Of a DNA stretch of 64,000 nt, positions 29,235 to 38,027 are shown in pieces. Under the pieces are notes generated by a model. The model saw only the letters and a list, made by a program, of their open reading frames with translations. It was not told where the DNA came from and did no database searches. Location: the NCBI RefSeq assembly GCF_004794465.1, contig NZ_SSDJ01000067.1:31008-95007 (forward strand). The letters are read 5' to 3'. The position numbers and the translations under genes were made by a program. Each line of letters starts with the position of its first letter. The stretch's first letter is position 1. This stretch comes from Microbacterium sp. K24. GTDB lineage: Bacteria; Actinomycetota; Actinomycetes; Actinomycetales; Microbacteriaceae.

Positions 29235-30356
29235 TCAGTTCAGCCGGCTCCAGATCCAGAACACGACGAAGCCGATCACGACCAGGATCGGCACCCACGT
29301 CACCCTCCGCTTCAGGCGGCGCCCCTGCGGCGCCACGCCCGGCGGGGGTGTGAGCATGCCGACCGGCGGAGCGAACGGCAGCTGCGCGCCCACCTGCGGA
29401 GGGGCGGATGCCGCGCCCACGGCATCCGCGTTCTCGGCGAGCAGGCGCTCGTCACGCCACCGCGCCCACTGATCGAACTTCGTCAGGAGCGCGCCGACGG
29501 CGCCGAACAGCCACGCCCAGGTGGCGGGATCGAGGGTCGACACCTTGCGCTGCGTGTACAGGAACAGCCAGTCGTCGACGATCTCGACGTCGAGCTGAGC
29601 GGCGTTGTCGATGAAGCGCGCCATGATGTCGGGCGTGAACAGATACAGCGCATCGCGCTCGTAACCGGTGGGGCAGTAGAGCGTGAAGTACTGGTCGAAG
29701 TCGCCTTCGAGCGAAAGGCGCTGCTCCTTCTCGAACGACGCCGGCAGGTTCGAGCCGAAGCCGTTGTTGCCCTTCGCATCGAGCACGATGTTCGGCAGCG
29801 GCACGTCGAGCTTCACGGCGACGTAGCCCCAGCGATACGTCGTCGAGTTCTTCCCGGACTGCACCGTGTACTGGTAGTTGCCGAACTCCACGAAGCGGGG
29901 TCGGGTGCCGCGGATCAGATCGGTCGACTGGCGGGAGCGGCCGAGGCTGAAGATCATCCCGGGAAGCGGCGGATCTGCGACCTTCGCCTCGTACGTCATG
30001 CCGTTCGCCTGGGCGAAGAGGTTGAGCCGATAGCGGATGGCCTGCGCGTTGCGCACCCCGATCACGATCATCACGATCACGCCGACGACGACCAGGCCGA
30101 TGAGCACGATCGGGATCACGGCGATGCCCGGCGAGCCGCTCGCCGACGCCAGGCTGAGGATGATCGTGACGAGGAAGGGGAGCATGATGAGCCCCGCGAC
30201 GATCGCCACCACGATGCCGATGATCGTCGAGGCGCCCATGCTCGACCCCTGTCGCGCGCGCAGGTCGGCCGCGAACGCCCGCACGGCCGCCGCGTCGACG
30301 GGCTCGGTCAGCGGACGGGCGTCGAACGTGATCGGCGAGGACTGGGGTGTCGTCAT
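29235..30356 (-). CDS. membrane protein, unknown function
   Basis: 373 residues from the ATG overlapping the upstream stop (ATGA). Two adjacent membrane segments lie at about 41-70 (TIIGIVVAIVAGLIMLPFLV) and 76-103, and a third ends the protein (WVPILVVIGFVVFWIW). Between them is a soluble domain with GYVAVKLDVPLPNIVLDAKG, DQYFTLYCPTGYERDALYLF and DDWLFLYTQRKV, a pattern common to actinobacterial DUF3137-like membrane proteins, though the match is tentative. It is coupled to a soluble hypothetical protein encoded upstream. Confidence 0.7.
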   Translation of the reverse strand: MTTPQSSPITFDARPLTEPVDAAAVRAFAADLRARQGSSMGASTIIGIVVAIVAGLIMLPFLVTIILSLASASGSPGIAVIPIVLIGLVVVGVIVMIVIGVRNAQAIRYRLNLFAQANGMTYEAKVADPPLPGMIFSLGRSRQSTDLIRGTRPRFVEFGNYQYTVQSGKNSTTYRWGYVAVKLDVPLPNIVLDAKGNNGFGSNLPASFEKEQRLSLEGDFDQYFTLYCPTGYERDALYLFTPDIMARFIDNAAQLDVEIVDDWLFLYTQRKVSTLDPATWAWLFGAVGALLTKFDQWARWRDERLLAENADAVGAASAPPQVGAQLPFAPPVGMLTPPPGVAPQGRRLKRRVTWVPILVVIGFVVFWIWSRLN

Positions 30357-31321
30357 CGGTTCACCAGATCGGCATCCCAGGTCAGGTCGGTGCCCTCCGG
30401 GATCTGCAGTGCTTCGAGACGGTCGTCGGCGCAGATCTCGCGGATGAGGTCGACCGGACCGGCGACGATCGTCGAATCGAAATCGATCTCCGACACCATC
30501 ACCCAGGCTCGATCCTCCGGCCAGAGGATGCTGGGGCTCAGTGCCGCCGGCGGGAAGCCGTGCTCCTCTGCGGGCCGGTCCCGCCACGGCACCTGCTGCA
30601 CCCACTCGGGATCGGCGAAGACGCGCGGCGGCGCCGAGAACAGCACATGGTCACGGTCGGGGAGCGAGAGACGCGGTCCTTCGGAGATCTCGCGCGACAA
30701 GATGCCCTCCTGCCAGGTGGGCTTGCGGAAGACGTTGTTGAACGGGTCGTGCGTGCTGCGATCGAGCATCGCCTGGTGGTTCGGGTCGTCGTCGACGGTG
30801 AGGAACGCCCGCGACGGCGTGTGGCCGAAGAAGCCGAGCAGGCCGCCGTATCCCTCCCAGACAGCCGCATACCCGGCATCCGGAGTGCTCGTGTGGGCGA
30901 CGAGGTGCCCGGCGATCACCGAGAGCAGCGCCGCTCCGAGCTCGCCCTCGATCGGCGCAGTGAACTCACGGGCGTCGGGAGAGATGCGCTGACGCCAGTC
31001 GCCGTCGGCCGGTGTGCGGACGATCCGGTTCCACTGCGCGAACGGATGCATCGTGGTGCCGAAAGCCGCGGCGGTCTCGGCCCAGGTCGCGGGTGCGTCG
31101 ACGAACTGCTCGAGGAGCCGCTGCTGCTCCGCCTCCGGCATCCGCTCCCACTCGTCGGACGTCGGCACGGCCCGGTCCGGCAGCGACCGCACCACAGCCG
31201 GATGGAAGATGCGGGCATACGCGGGGAAGCCATGAGGGACGACCCCGTGCATCGTCGCGGGGGTGTCGTCGAGGCGCTCGCGAAGCCACGCCCCGGCACT
31301 CGTGTCTGCGATCCACTGCAT
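30353..31321 (-). CDS. hypothetical soluble protein
   Basis: 322 residues, no signal peptide or membrane segment; tryptophan- and proline-rich, starting MQWIADTSAGAWLRERLDD. HGFPAYARIFHPAV and EGYGGLLGFFGHTPSRAFL are notable glycine/aromatic stretches, and the C-terminal RAWVMVSEIDFDSTIVAGP may be a beta hairpin. No family is recognised. The ATG at 31321 was chosen because the TACCG/CGGTA inverted repeat and the divergent gene leave no room for more. It is coupled (ATGA) to the following membrane protein gene. Confidence 0.65.
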   Translation of the reverse strand: MQWIADTSAGAWLRERLDDTPATMHGVVPHGFPAYARIFHPAVVRSLPDRAVPTSDEWERMPEAEQQRLLEQFVDAPATWAETAAAFGTTMHPFAQWNRIVRTPADGDWRQRISPDAREFTAPIEGELGAALLSVIAGHLVAHTSTPDAGYAAVWEGYGGLLGFFGHTPSRAFLTVDDDPNHQAMLDRSTHDPFNNVFRKPTWQEGILSREISEGPRLSLPDRDHVLFSAPPRVFADPEWVQQVPWRDRPAEEHGFPPAALSPSILWPEDRAWVMVSEIDFDSTIVAGPVDLIREICADDRLEALQIPEGTDLTWDADLVNR

Positions 31322-31331
31322 GCGACCACGG

Positions 31332-31347
31332 TACCGGCGATACGGTA
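31332..31347. promoter_or_regulatory. inverted repeat in divergent promoter region
   Basis: TACCG (31332-31336) and CGGTA (31343-31347) flank a 6-base gap, between the starts of the divergent genes at 31321 and 31392; TACGGT within it could serve as a rightward -10 box. Confidence 0.35.
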
Positions 31348-31391
31348 TGAGTCGTGTGGAAGAGAGCCGAACGCCTCGGGGGAGACGTCTC

Positions 31392-32405
31392 ATGGTGAAT
31401 CCGGTCCAGGTCGGCCCCGGCGAGCATGTCTTCGGCCGGCATCCGCTGCGCATCTTCGTCGGCGCGCTCGTGCTCGCCGCGGTGCTGTCGGTCGCGGCGC
31501 TGTTCATCCTGCCGCAGTTCCTGCCGCGGACCATGAACATCTCGACCCGCGGAAGCGTCGTGCTCGTCGTGGCGATCGGGCTGACCATCGCGGTGTTCGT
31601 CGGAGCGTTCTGGTTCCGCAACATCCGGGTCGTCGTGCGGCCGGACACCGTCGAGATCGGGCGAGCGGGCGCCAGGGAGACGTTCCCTCGGGCGACGACC
31701 GCGTTCCGTTCGAAGATCACCGAGCACCGCACCAACGGCCTGCCCAGCGGAACGACGCGTGCGCTCGTCGTGTACAGCGGCGACCGCGAGGTCACCATCG
31801 AGCTGCCCGGTTTCACGAGGACGACGTTCAACGAGCTGATGGCACAGTTGAATCCGATCGCGCCGCCGCCGGTCGCCGACCCCGTGGAGGCGGCACGAGC
31901 GCGCGCGCACCTGCCGTCCTCGTTCGTCATCGACGCGACCGGTGAGCGCCGATTCGCCTCGCGCCTCACGATCGTCGCGGTCGCGTTCTTCGCGGTCAGC
32001 CTCGCCGTCGGCCTCCTCGCCGCCGTGCCGGGGTTCCTCGACAGCGAGCTCTCGGCGCTCGTGCTCATCGTGCCGATGACCGCGATCGCCGGGATCGGCT
32101 TCACGATCGGTGCCGTGCAGCGGCGGCGCCTCGTGCGCTCGATCCCCTCGCGGGTGACGGTGAGCACACAGGGCATCCGTCTCGACGAGGTCGATCAGCC
32201 GTACGCGCAGCTCACCCGCATCTGGATGACTCCGCCCGCGTATCCGGTCCAGCGGATCCGGTTCGAACGCGCCGGCGGGAAGCGCACGACGCACCTGCTC
32301 GCGTCGTCGCGCGTCGCGCTGACCCCGGAGTACACAGATCTGCTGCTCGCCGTGCGCGCGCAGACGGCGCACTTCCCCGGACTGCTCTCGCTCGACCTCG
32401 AGTGA
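31392..32405 (+). CDS. membrane protein with PH-like soluble regions, unknown function
   Basis: 337 residues from the ATG with GGGGGAG seven bases before it (an upstream ATG at 31347 lacks a ribosome site). Two pairs of membrane segments are visible: about 20-42 and 56-80, then about 197-219 and 226-249. After each pair is a soluble stretch of strands (VVVRPDTVEIGRAGARETFP; SRVTVSTQGIRLDEVDQ) like bacterial PH-type modules. The duplicated layout suggests an internal repeat. No function can be stated. Confidence 0.65.
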   Translation: MVNPVQVGPGEHVFGRHPLRIFVGALVLAAVLSVAALFILPQFLPRTMNISTRGSVVLVVAIGLTIAVFVGAFWFRNIRVVVRPDTVEIGRAGARETFPRATTAFRSKITEHRTNGLPSGTTRALVVYSGDREVTIELPGFTRTTFNELMAQLNPIAPPPVADPVEAARARAHLPSSFVIDATGERRFASRLTIVAVAFFAVSLAVGLLAAVPGFLDSELSALVLIVPMTAIAGIGFTIGAVQRRRLVRSIPSRVTVSTQGIRLDEVDQPYAQLTRIWMTPPAYPVQRIRFERAGGKRTTHLLASSRVALTPEYTDLLLAVRAQTAHFPGLLSLDLE

Positions 32406-32439
32406 CCGCGGAGCCGGTGGCATCCCGCATAATCGAGGG

Positions 32440-32796
32440 GTGACTGCCACTGCGACGCTCCCCTCCCTCGACGGCCGCCGATTCCGGATGGTGTCGTCCA
32501 CCACCTCGGCGGTCGACCCCGCGGCCCCGAGCGTGTTCGAGTACTTCGAGCGCGACGGGGCGATCTGGGGCGGGTACGAGGGAGACACGGTCACGTTCGG
32601 CAAGTTCGTCGGCACCCGCACCGGCGACACGATCTGGGTGTCGTTCGTGCACGTGCTCGTCGCCGACGGCACGGTCGTGACCGGAGATGGCGAGAGCGAG
32701 CTGGAGCTGACCGACGACGGCCGCATCCGCCTCGTCGAGCACTACGAGATGCACGGCCTCCCGCAGCTCAGCGTGTGCGAGGAGATCGCGGGCTGA
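32440..32796 (+). CDS. small beta-rich protein, unknown function
   Basis: 118 residues, leaderless: CATAAT (32428-32433) is six bases before the GTG. Residues 12-110 look like an antiparallel beta barrel (RRFRMVSSTTSAV, VFEYFERDGAIWGGYEGDTV, GKFVGTRTGDTIWVSFVHVL, GDGESELELTDDGRIRLVEHY). The pattern resembles small proteins sometimes labelled N-acetylglutamate synthase-like in databases, a name with little functional support. Convergent with the Lrp gene; the inverted repeat at 32799-32870 follows the stop. Confidence 0.6.
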   Translation: MTATATLPSLDGRRFRMVSSTTSAVDPAAPSVFEYFERDGAIWGGYEGDTVTFGKFVGTRTGDTIWVSFVHVLVADGTVVTGDGESELELTDDGRIRLVEHYEMHGLPQLSVCEEIAG

Positions 32797-32798
32797 CA

Positions 32799-32870
32799 CG
32801 TTTCGTCTCGCTGGCGCTCGCTCAACGACCGGTCGTTGAGCGAGGGAGCGCCAGCGACCGAGACGAAACG
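32799..32870. repeat. dispersed inverted repeat, copy 2
   Basis: Left arm 32799-32830 and right arm 32831-32870 are inverted copies, apart from two 4-base insertions in the right arm, with no loop between GACC and GGTC. The unit is the same as at 20764-20837 (CGTTTCGTCTCG ... CTCGCTCAACGA). Here it lies between convergent genes and could end both transcripts. Confidence 0.8.
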
Positions 32871-32872
32871 CT

Positions 32873-33460
32873 CTAGCGCGGCGGCAACGCGTCCCGACCG
32901 GGTGACGCCGGCGTCCAGCGCGTCATCCCGAGGGGAACCTCCAGGCTGCGCTCGGGCAGGTCGGCGGGGAGCAGGTACGGGCGGCGGATCACCTCGTCGA
33001 GCACCACGACGCTGACGACGGTGCGCACCTCGGGCAGCTGTGCGATGACGCCGGTCGAGAACTCGTGCACGCCGCTGACGTCGACGGCGCGGATCAGGAG
33101 CATCGCGTCGTGCTCGCCGGTGGTGATCGCGCACCATTCGACGTCGGGCATCTCGAGCACGCGCTCGCGGAACGACGCCCAGGCCTGCGGCAGCACAGTG
33201 ACGAACACGAGAGCGCCGATCGAGAGGCCGGCTTTGGCCTGATCGACCCGGGCGCTGAACCCGGTGATGACCCCGTCGTGCACGAGCGACTCGACGCGGG
33301 TGTAGGCATTCGCCCTCGAGATGCCCACCTTGTCGGCGAGTGCGGCGATCGAGACACGACCGTTATCGCGGAGCACATCGAGGATTCTGTACGCGATGTC
33401 GTCCAGAGGGGCAGCAGTTCGTCCAGGATGCCGCGACTGTTCCGCTTCCTTGCTGGACAT
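32873..33460 (-). CDS. Lrp/AsnC-family transcriptional regulator
   Basis: 195 residues; the ATG at 33460 follows CAGGAG. The N-terminal winged helix covers about 18-75 (DDIAYRILDVLRDNGRVSIAALADKVGISRANAYTR in outline), and the C-terminal RAM-type ligand domain about 80-165, with GALVFVTVL, DVEWCAITTGEHDAMLLIRA and VVSVVVLDEV. Lrp-type proteins sense amino acids as octamers. It is divergent from a peptide-type ABC importer, whose promoter region contains three evenly spaced CTGGACA boxes, so it probably regulates uptake. Confidence 0.88.
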   Translation of the reverse strand: MSSKEAEQSRHPGRTAAPLDDIAYRILDVLRDNGRVSIAALADKVGISRANAYTRVESLVHDGVITGFSARVDQAKAGLSIGALVFVTVLPQAWASFRERVLEMPDVEWCAITTGEHDAMLLIRAVDVSGVHEFSTGVIAQLPEVRTVVSVVVLDEVIRRPYLLPADLPERSLEVPLGMTRWTPASPGRDALPPR

Positions 33461-33522
33461 ATTGCTCCTGACATCTGAGGTTCTGGACAGAGCGTGCCGG
33501 TGTGACGCACTGTCGCTGGACA
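33453..33522. promoter_or_regulatory. three phased CTGGACA boxes, candidate Lrp operator
   Basis: CTGGACA occurs at 33453-33459, 33483-33489 and 33516-33522, 30 and 33 bases apart (about three helical turns each), spanning the lrp start and the promoter of the divergent importer. Confidence 0.5.
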
Positions 33523-33538
33523 CATCGTCGCATATGAT
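33511..33538 (+). promoter_or_regulatory. candidate promoter of the second peptide-type importer
   Basis: TATGAT (33533-33538) is a good -10 box; TGTCGC (33511-33516), 16 bases upstream, is a weak -35. The rightmost CTGGACA box overlaps it, consistent with regulation by the Lrp protein. Confidence 0.35.
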
Positions 33539-33611
33539 GCGAATCTGATCACCGGTCGTCCACTTCGGACCCGGCCGTACCCGAATGTACTCCTCGCCTC
33601 TGGAGGCTCTC

Positions 33612-35198
33612 ATGTCGTCACGTCGCAGCACGTCAGTCATCGCGATCGGAGCCGTCGCGCTCCTCGCGCTCGCCGGTTGCTCGGGAGGCAACTCCGCCAA
33701 CAACGGCGACCAGTCCTCGGGCTCGGACTCGCTCGTCATCGACACCGCGTTCTCGATCGAGACCACCGACCCGGGCCATACCTACGACCCGACCGGCAAC
33801 ATGATCGCGAAGGCCCTGTACGAGACGCTCGTCGACTTCGAGGGCTCCGACGTCTCGACGCCGGTTCCGGGACTCGCCTCCTGGGAGCAGAACGACGCCG
33901 CGACCGAGTTCACCTTCACGCTCGAGGGCGACCGCGTCTTCTCCGACGGCTCGCCGATCGAGGCGAAGGACGTCGTCTTCACCCTGCAGCGCATCCAGGG
34001 CATGACCGAGGCCAAGCCGAACTTCCTCCTCGGCGGCCTCACGATCACCGAGGTCGACGACAAGACGATCTCGTTCGTCTCCGAGACCCCGCTGCTGCAG
34101 CTGCCCGCGATCCTCGCGAACCCGGCGCTCGGCATCGTCAACTCCGACGTCGTGATCGAGAACGGCGGCACCACCGACGGCACCGACACCGCGCAGGAGT
34201 TCCTCGACGGCGAGTCCGCAGGCTCCGGCCCGTTCGTGCTCGACACCCTCGACCTCAGCTCGCAGGTCGTGCTGACGAAGAACGATGAGTACAACGGCGA
34301 CGAGGAGTCGGCCTACTCGCGTGTCGTCGTGCGCAACGTCTCGGAGAGCGCGACGCAGCTCGCCAACCTCAAGGGCGGCGACTCGATGGTCGCGATGGAC
34401 CTGAACGGCGACCAGGTCGCCGGTCTCGGCGACGACCTCACCGTCGAGTCGGTCCCGTCGGGCCAGACGATCTTCCTGCTGCTCAACCAGTCGGATGCCG
34501 TCGCCGGCGAGCTCGCCAACGTGAAGATCGCCGAGGCGATCCGCTACTCCCTCGACTACGACGCGCTGCTCGAGCTCGCGGGTGCCGGCGCGGTCCAGGC
34601 GACCGGCGTCATCCCGCCCGGATTCGAGGGCGCCCTCGAGACCGGAGTGGAGCAGGATCTCGACAAGGCCAAGGCCGCACTCGCCGAGGCCGGCTACACG
34701 GGCCAGACCCTGACGCTGCAGTTCCCGAACGACTACCCCGTCGGCGGCGTGGAGTTCACCCCGCTCGCCGAGCGCATCCAGGCGCAGCTCGAGGATGCCG
34801 GCATCACGGTCGAACTCGCTCCGGCACCGTTCGCGACCGAGCTCGACGCGTACGTCAACGGCACCGAGGGCTTCGGCCTGTGGTTCTGGGGTCCGGACTA
34901 CGCCGACTCCGCGAACTTCCTGCCCTTCGCTCCGGGTCTGAAGGTCGGCCTCCGCGCCGGCTGGTCCGCCGAGGCGAACCCGGAGATCGCGGGCATCGCG
35001 GCGGGCGCCGCCAGCGCGACCGACGAGACCGTGCGCGCCGACGCCTTCACCTCGTTCGCCGAGGCGATGCAGGCCGAGGGCCCGTTCGTCCCGCTGATCG
35101 TGCCGGGTCGCAACATCGCCACCGCGGGTGACGTCGACGGCGCCGTGTACAACTCCGTGTGGGAGATGGACATCGCCGAGATCACGCCGGCCGGCTGA
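33612..35198 (+). CDS. ABC importer substrate-binding lipoprotein (SBP family 5)
   Basis: 528 residues from the ATG with TGGAGG before it. The signal peptide ends in LALAGC (lipobox). LVIDTAFSIETTDPGHTYDP and EFTFTLEGDRVFSDGSPIEAKDVVF match peptide/dipeptide binding proteins, and the C-terminal GLWFWGPDYADSANFLPF is common in those binding oligopeptides. Four genes for permeases and ATPases follow directly. It should deliver peptides or a similar cationic solute to them. This importer is separate from that at 21298-26213 and only moderately similar. Confidence 0.92.
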   Translation: MSSRRSTSVIAIGAVALLALAGCSGGNSANNGDQSSGSDSLVIDTAFSIETTDPGHTYDPTGNMIAKALYETLVDFEGSDVSTPVPGLASWEQNDAATEFTFTLEGDRVFSDGSPIEAKDVVFTLQRIQGMTEAKPNFLLGGLTITEVDDKTISFVSETPLLQLPAILANPALGIVNSDVVIENGGTTDGTDTAQEFLDGESAGSGPFVLDTLDLSSQVVLTKNDEYNGDEESAYSRVVVRNVSESATQLANLKGGDSMVAMDLNGDQVAGLGDDLTVESVPSGQTIFLLLNQSDAVAGELANVKIAEAIRYSLDYDALLELAGAGAVQATGVIPPGFEGALETGVEQDLDKAKAALAEAGYTGQTLTLQFPNDYPVGGVEFTPLAERIQAQLEDAGITVELAPAPFATELDAYVNGTEGFGLWFWGPDYADSANFLPFAPGLKVGLRAGWSAEANPEIAGIAAGAASATDETVRADAFTSFAEAMQAEGPFVPLIVPGRNIATAGDVDGAVYNSVWEMDIAEITPAG

Positions 35199-35209
35199 GC
35201 GGCTCTCTC

Positions 35210-36271
35210 ATGACGACGGTGGCGGTGCAGAGGCAGGCGCAGCGGCGCAGATCGCCTCTCGTCGGGTACCTGCTGCGGCGGGCCGGCACCTCCCTGCTCC
35301 TGTTGGTGGGCGTGACGATCGTCACGTTCGCGCTCACCAACCTGGTGCCGGGAGACCCGGTCTCGGCGGCGCTCGGCGAGGGCGCCTCGCAGAACCCTGA
35401 GACCCGCGAGGCGTTCATCCGCGCGCAGGGTCTCGACCAGCCGCTGATCGTGCAGTACTTCATCTATATGGGGAACCTGCTCCGCGGGGACCTCGGGAGG
35501 TCGCTGGTGACCGGTCGCGCGGTCACCAGCGACCTCGCCACCGCCGTGCCCGCCACGATCGAGATCGCGATCGGCGCCATCATCCTGAGCCTCGTGGTCA
35601 GCATCGTGCTCGGCACTCTCGCCGCCTACCGCCGCGGACTCGTCACCGACCAGGTGATCCGCGTGGTGACTCTGGTCGGTCTGAGCGTGCCGACCTTCTG
35701 GCTGGCACTCGTCAGCTTCTACGTCTTCTTCCTCGAGCTGCGCATCGCGCCGGGATCGGGACGCATCTCCCCCTCGATCACGCCGCCGCCGCGCGTCACC
35801 GGCCTCTACACCGTCGACTACCTCCTGAACGGCGACGGCGTCGGCTTCTTCGATGCCCTCGCCCATCTCGCGCTGCCCGTCATGGTGCTGTCGCTCGTGA
35901 CGATCGGCCTGCTGACGCGGTTCATCCGCACCTCGGTGCTCGAGGTGCTGGGCAGCGACTACGTGCGCGCCGCACGCGCCAAGGGCCTGCCGGCCATGCG
36001 CGTCATCCTCGACTACGTGCTGCGCGGTGCCTCGCTGCCGATCCTGACGATCGTCGGCGTCGCCTTCGGGTCGCTGCTCTCGGGCACGGTGCTCGTGGAG
36101 TCGGTGTTCGCCTGGCCGGGCCTCGGCACCTACGCCTACAACTCGGCCGCGAACCTCGATCTGCCCGGCATCATGGGCGTCGGTCTCGTCGTCGGAGTGA
36201 TCTACCTCCTCATCAACTTCGTCGTCGACCTGCTCTACGGCGTCCTCGACCCGAGAGTGAGGATCGCATGA
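35210..36271 (+). CDS. ABC importer permease (DppB type)
   Basis: 353 residues. After a basic N-terminus (RQAQRRRSPLVGYLLRRAGT) come about six membrane segments; TNLVPGDPVSAALGEG and GDLGRSLVTGRAV are the usual periplasmic features, ARAKGLPAMRVILDYVLRGA the EAA loop, and VFAWPGLGTYAYNSAANLD the C-terminal signature. A periplasmic loop of about 40 residues between segments three and four (RIAPGSGRISPSITPPPRV) is longer than in the other importer. It begins 11 bases after the binding-protein stop. Confidence 0.93.
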   Translation: MTTVAVQRQAQRRRSPLVGYLLRRAGTSLLLLVGVTIVTFALTNLVPGDPVSAALGEGASQNPETREAFIRAQGLDQPLIVQYFIYMGNLLRGDLGRSLVTGRAVTSDLATAVPATIEIAIGAIILSLVVSIVLGTLAAYRRGLVTDQVIRVVTLVGLSVPTFWLALVSFYVFFLELRIAPGSGRISPSITPPPRVTGLYTVDYLLNGDGVGFFDALAHLALPVMVLSLVTIGLLTRFIRTSVLEVLGSDYVRAARAKGLPAMRVILDYVLRGASLPILTIVGVAFGSLLSGTVLVESVFAWPGLGTYAYNSAANLDLPGIMGVGLVVGVIYLLINFVVDLLYGVLDPRVRIA

Positions 36272-37176
36272 GCCGCATCGCCGCCGCCACCCCGGCCGGG
36301 CGCTTCCGGTTCCGCTGGCCGCGCGCCTGGCGCACCCCGCTCGGCATCATCGGCACGGTCATCGCCGGCGCCTGGATCATCGTCGCCTTCACGGCGCAGT
36401 GGTGGGTACCCTTCGGTCCGAACGCACAGGTGCTGCCCCGCCTGCAGCCGCCGGGGGTCGACACACTGCTCGGCACCGACGGCAACGGCCGCGACATCTT
36501 CTCCCGACTGATGACGGGGGCGACGGTCAGCCTCCCGCTCGCGCTGATGCTCGTGATCGCCGCCATGATCATCGGCACCGTGATCGGCGCGCTCGCGGGC
36601 TACTTCGGCGGATGGCTCGACGAGACGCTCATGCGCATCACCGACCTCTTCATGGCATTCCCGACCGTGATCCTCGCGATGGTCGTCGCGGCATCCCTCG
36701 GCCCGTCGCTGTTCAACGCGGTCATCGCGGCGATCGTCGTGTCGTGGCCGCAGTACTCGCGTGTCACCCGCAGCATCGTGCTCAGCCTGCGCGGGCAGAA
36801 CTACGTGATCGCGGGGCGACTGCTCGGCCACTCGCCGCTGCGCACCCTGTTCGTCGACATCCTGCCGAACATCGCCGGACCCGTGCTGGTGCTCGCGACG
36901 CTCGACATCGGCGCGGCGATCCTGCTGCTCTCCGGACTCTCCTTCCTCGGCCTCGGCGCCCAGCCGCCGACGGCGGAGTGGGGCTCGATGATCTCGGGGG
37001 CGATGCAGAACTTCGACGCCTGGTGGCTCGGCGTCTTCCCGGGACTCGCGATCCTGACGGTCGTGCTGGCGTTCAACTTCCTCGGTGACGCGATGCGCGA
37101 CGTGCTCGACCCGACCGCCGAGGTCGTGCACGAGAAGAAGGACGAGCACCAGACGTCGGCGGGGGTGTCCGCATGA
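36268..37176 (+). CDS. ABC importer permease (DppC type)
   Basis: 302 residues, six membrane segments. LLGTDGNGRDIFSRLMTGA is the DppC motif and LGHSPLRTLFVDILPNIAGP the EAA loop. Start and stop both overlap neighbouring genes by four bases (ATGA at 36268 and 37173), so the channel subunits and ATPases are translationally coupled. The C-terminal tail (HEKKDEHQTSAGVSA) is hydrophilic and slightly long. Confidence 0.93.
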   Translation: MSRIAAATPAGRFRFRWPRAWRTPLGIIGTVIAGAWIIVAFTAQWWVPFGPNAQVLPRLQPPGVDTLLGTDGNGRDIFSRLMTGATVSLPLALMLVIAAMIIGTVIGALAGYFGGWLDETLMRITDLFMAFPTVILAMVVAASLGPSLFNAVIAAIVVSWPQYSRVTRSIVLSLRGQNYVIAGRLLGHSPLRTLFVDILPNIAGPVLVLATLDIGAAILLLSGLSFLGLGAQPPTAEWGSMISGAMQNFDAWWLGVFPGLAILTVVLAFNFLGDAMRDVLDPTAEVVHEKKDEHQTSAGVSA

Positions 37177-38027
37177 GCGCCCGTGCCATCGCGACGCGGG
37201 ATGCGACGCTCAGCATCCGCGACCTGACGATCGACATCGGCCGCCCGCTCGTGCGGGGTGTCTCGCTCGAGCTGCTGCCTGGCCGCATCCACGGCCTCGC
37301 CGGCGAATCCGGATCGGGCAAGACCCTGACCTCGCTCGCCGTGCTCGGACTCCTGCCGCGCCAGGCCCGTACGGGCGGATCGATCACGCTCGCGGGGGAG
37401 GAGCTCATCGGCCTCGGCCGTCGCGCGCTCAACCGTGTGCGCGGCAAGCGCATCGCAATGGTGTTCCAGGACCCGTCGGCGTCGCTGCATCCGCAGCTGC
37501 CGGTCGGTCGCCAGCTGACCGATCACATGCGGGTGCACCTGGGGCTCAAGGGGCCGGCCGCCCGGGAGCGCGCCGTCGAGCTGCTCGAGACCGTGCAGGT
37601 GCCCAATCCGTTCGAGGCGCTGAAGCGCTACCCGCACCAGTTCTCCGGCGGTCAGCGTCAGCGCATCGCGATCGCCTGCGCCCTGGCGTGCGATCCCGAG
37701 GTGCTGCTGGCCGACGAGCCGACCACGGCGCTCGACGTGACCGTGCAGGCCGGCATCCTGCAGCTGCTGCGCGATCTCGCGATCGAGCGGAACCTCGCCG
37801 TGCTGCTCGTCACGCACGACCTCGGCGTCATGAGCGCGATCGCCGATGAGGTCGCCGTGATGAAGGACGGCGTGATCGTCGAGAAGGCCGATCGCGCGAC
37901 CCTGTTCCGCGATCCGCAGCACGAGTACACGCGGATGCTGCTCGCCGCGCTTCCCGGTTCGAAGATCGCGGATGCTGCGCCCGTCGAGAGGGCGGATGCC
38001 GTGGATGAGGGGGATGCAGATGAGTGA
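37173..38027 (+). CDS. ABC importer ATP-binding protein (DppD type)
   Basis: 284 residues. Walker A GESGSGKTL near 47-55, FSGGQRQRIAIACAL as signature and VLLADEPTTALDVTVQ as Walker B, followed by LLVTHDLGVMSAIADEV. The final residues LPGSKIADAAPVERADAVDE form a variable tail. Its last eight bases overlap the next ATPase gene. It energises the second peptide-type importer. Confidence 0.93.
   Translation: MSARAIATRDATLSIRDLTIDIGRPLVRGVSLELLPGRIHGLAGESGSGKTLTSLAVLGLLPRQARTGGSITLAGEELIGLGRRALNRVRGKRIAMVFQDPSASLHPQLPVGRQLTDHMRVHLGLKGPAARERAVELLETVQVPNPFEALKRYPHQFSGGQRQRIAIACALACDPEVLLADEPTTALDVTVQAGILQLLRDLAIERNLAVLLVTHDLGVMSAIADEVAVMKDGVIVEKADRATLFRDPQHEYTRMLLAALPGSKIADAAPVERADAVDEGDADE

Noticed and set aside
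32440..32796. Firm label N-acetylglutamate synthase
   Set aside because: The resemblance is to a database name with weak support; the protein lacks an acetyltransferase fold signature.
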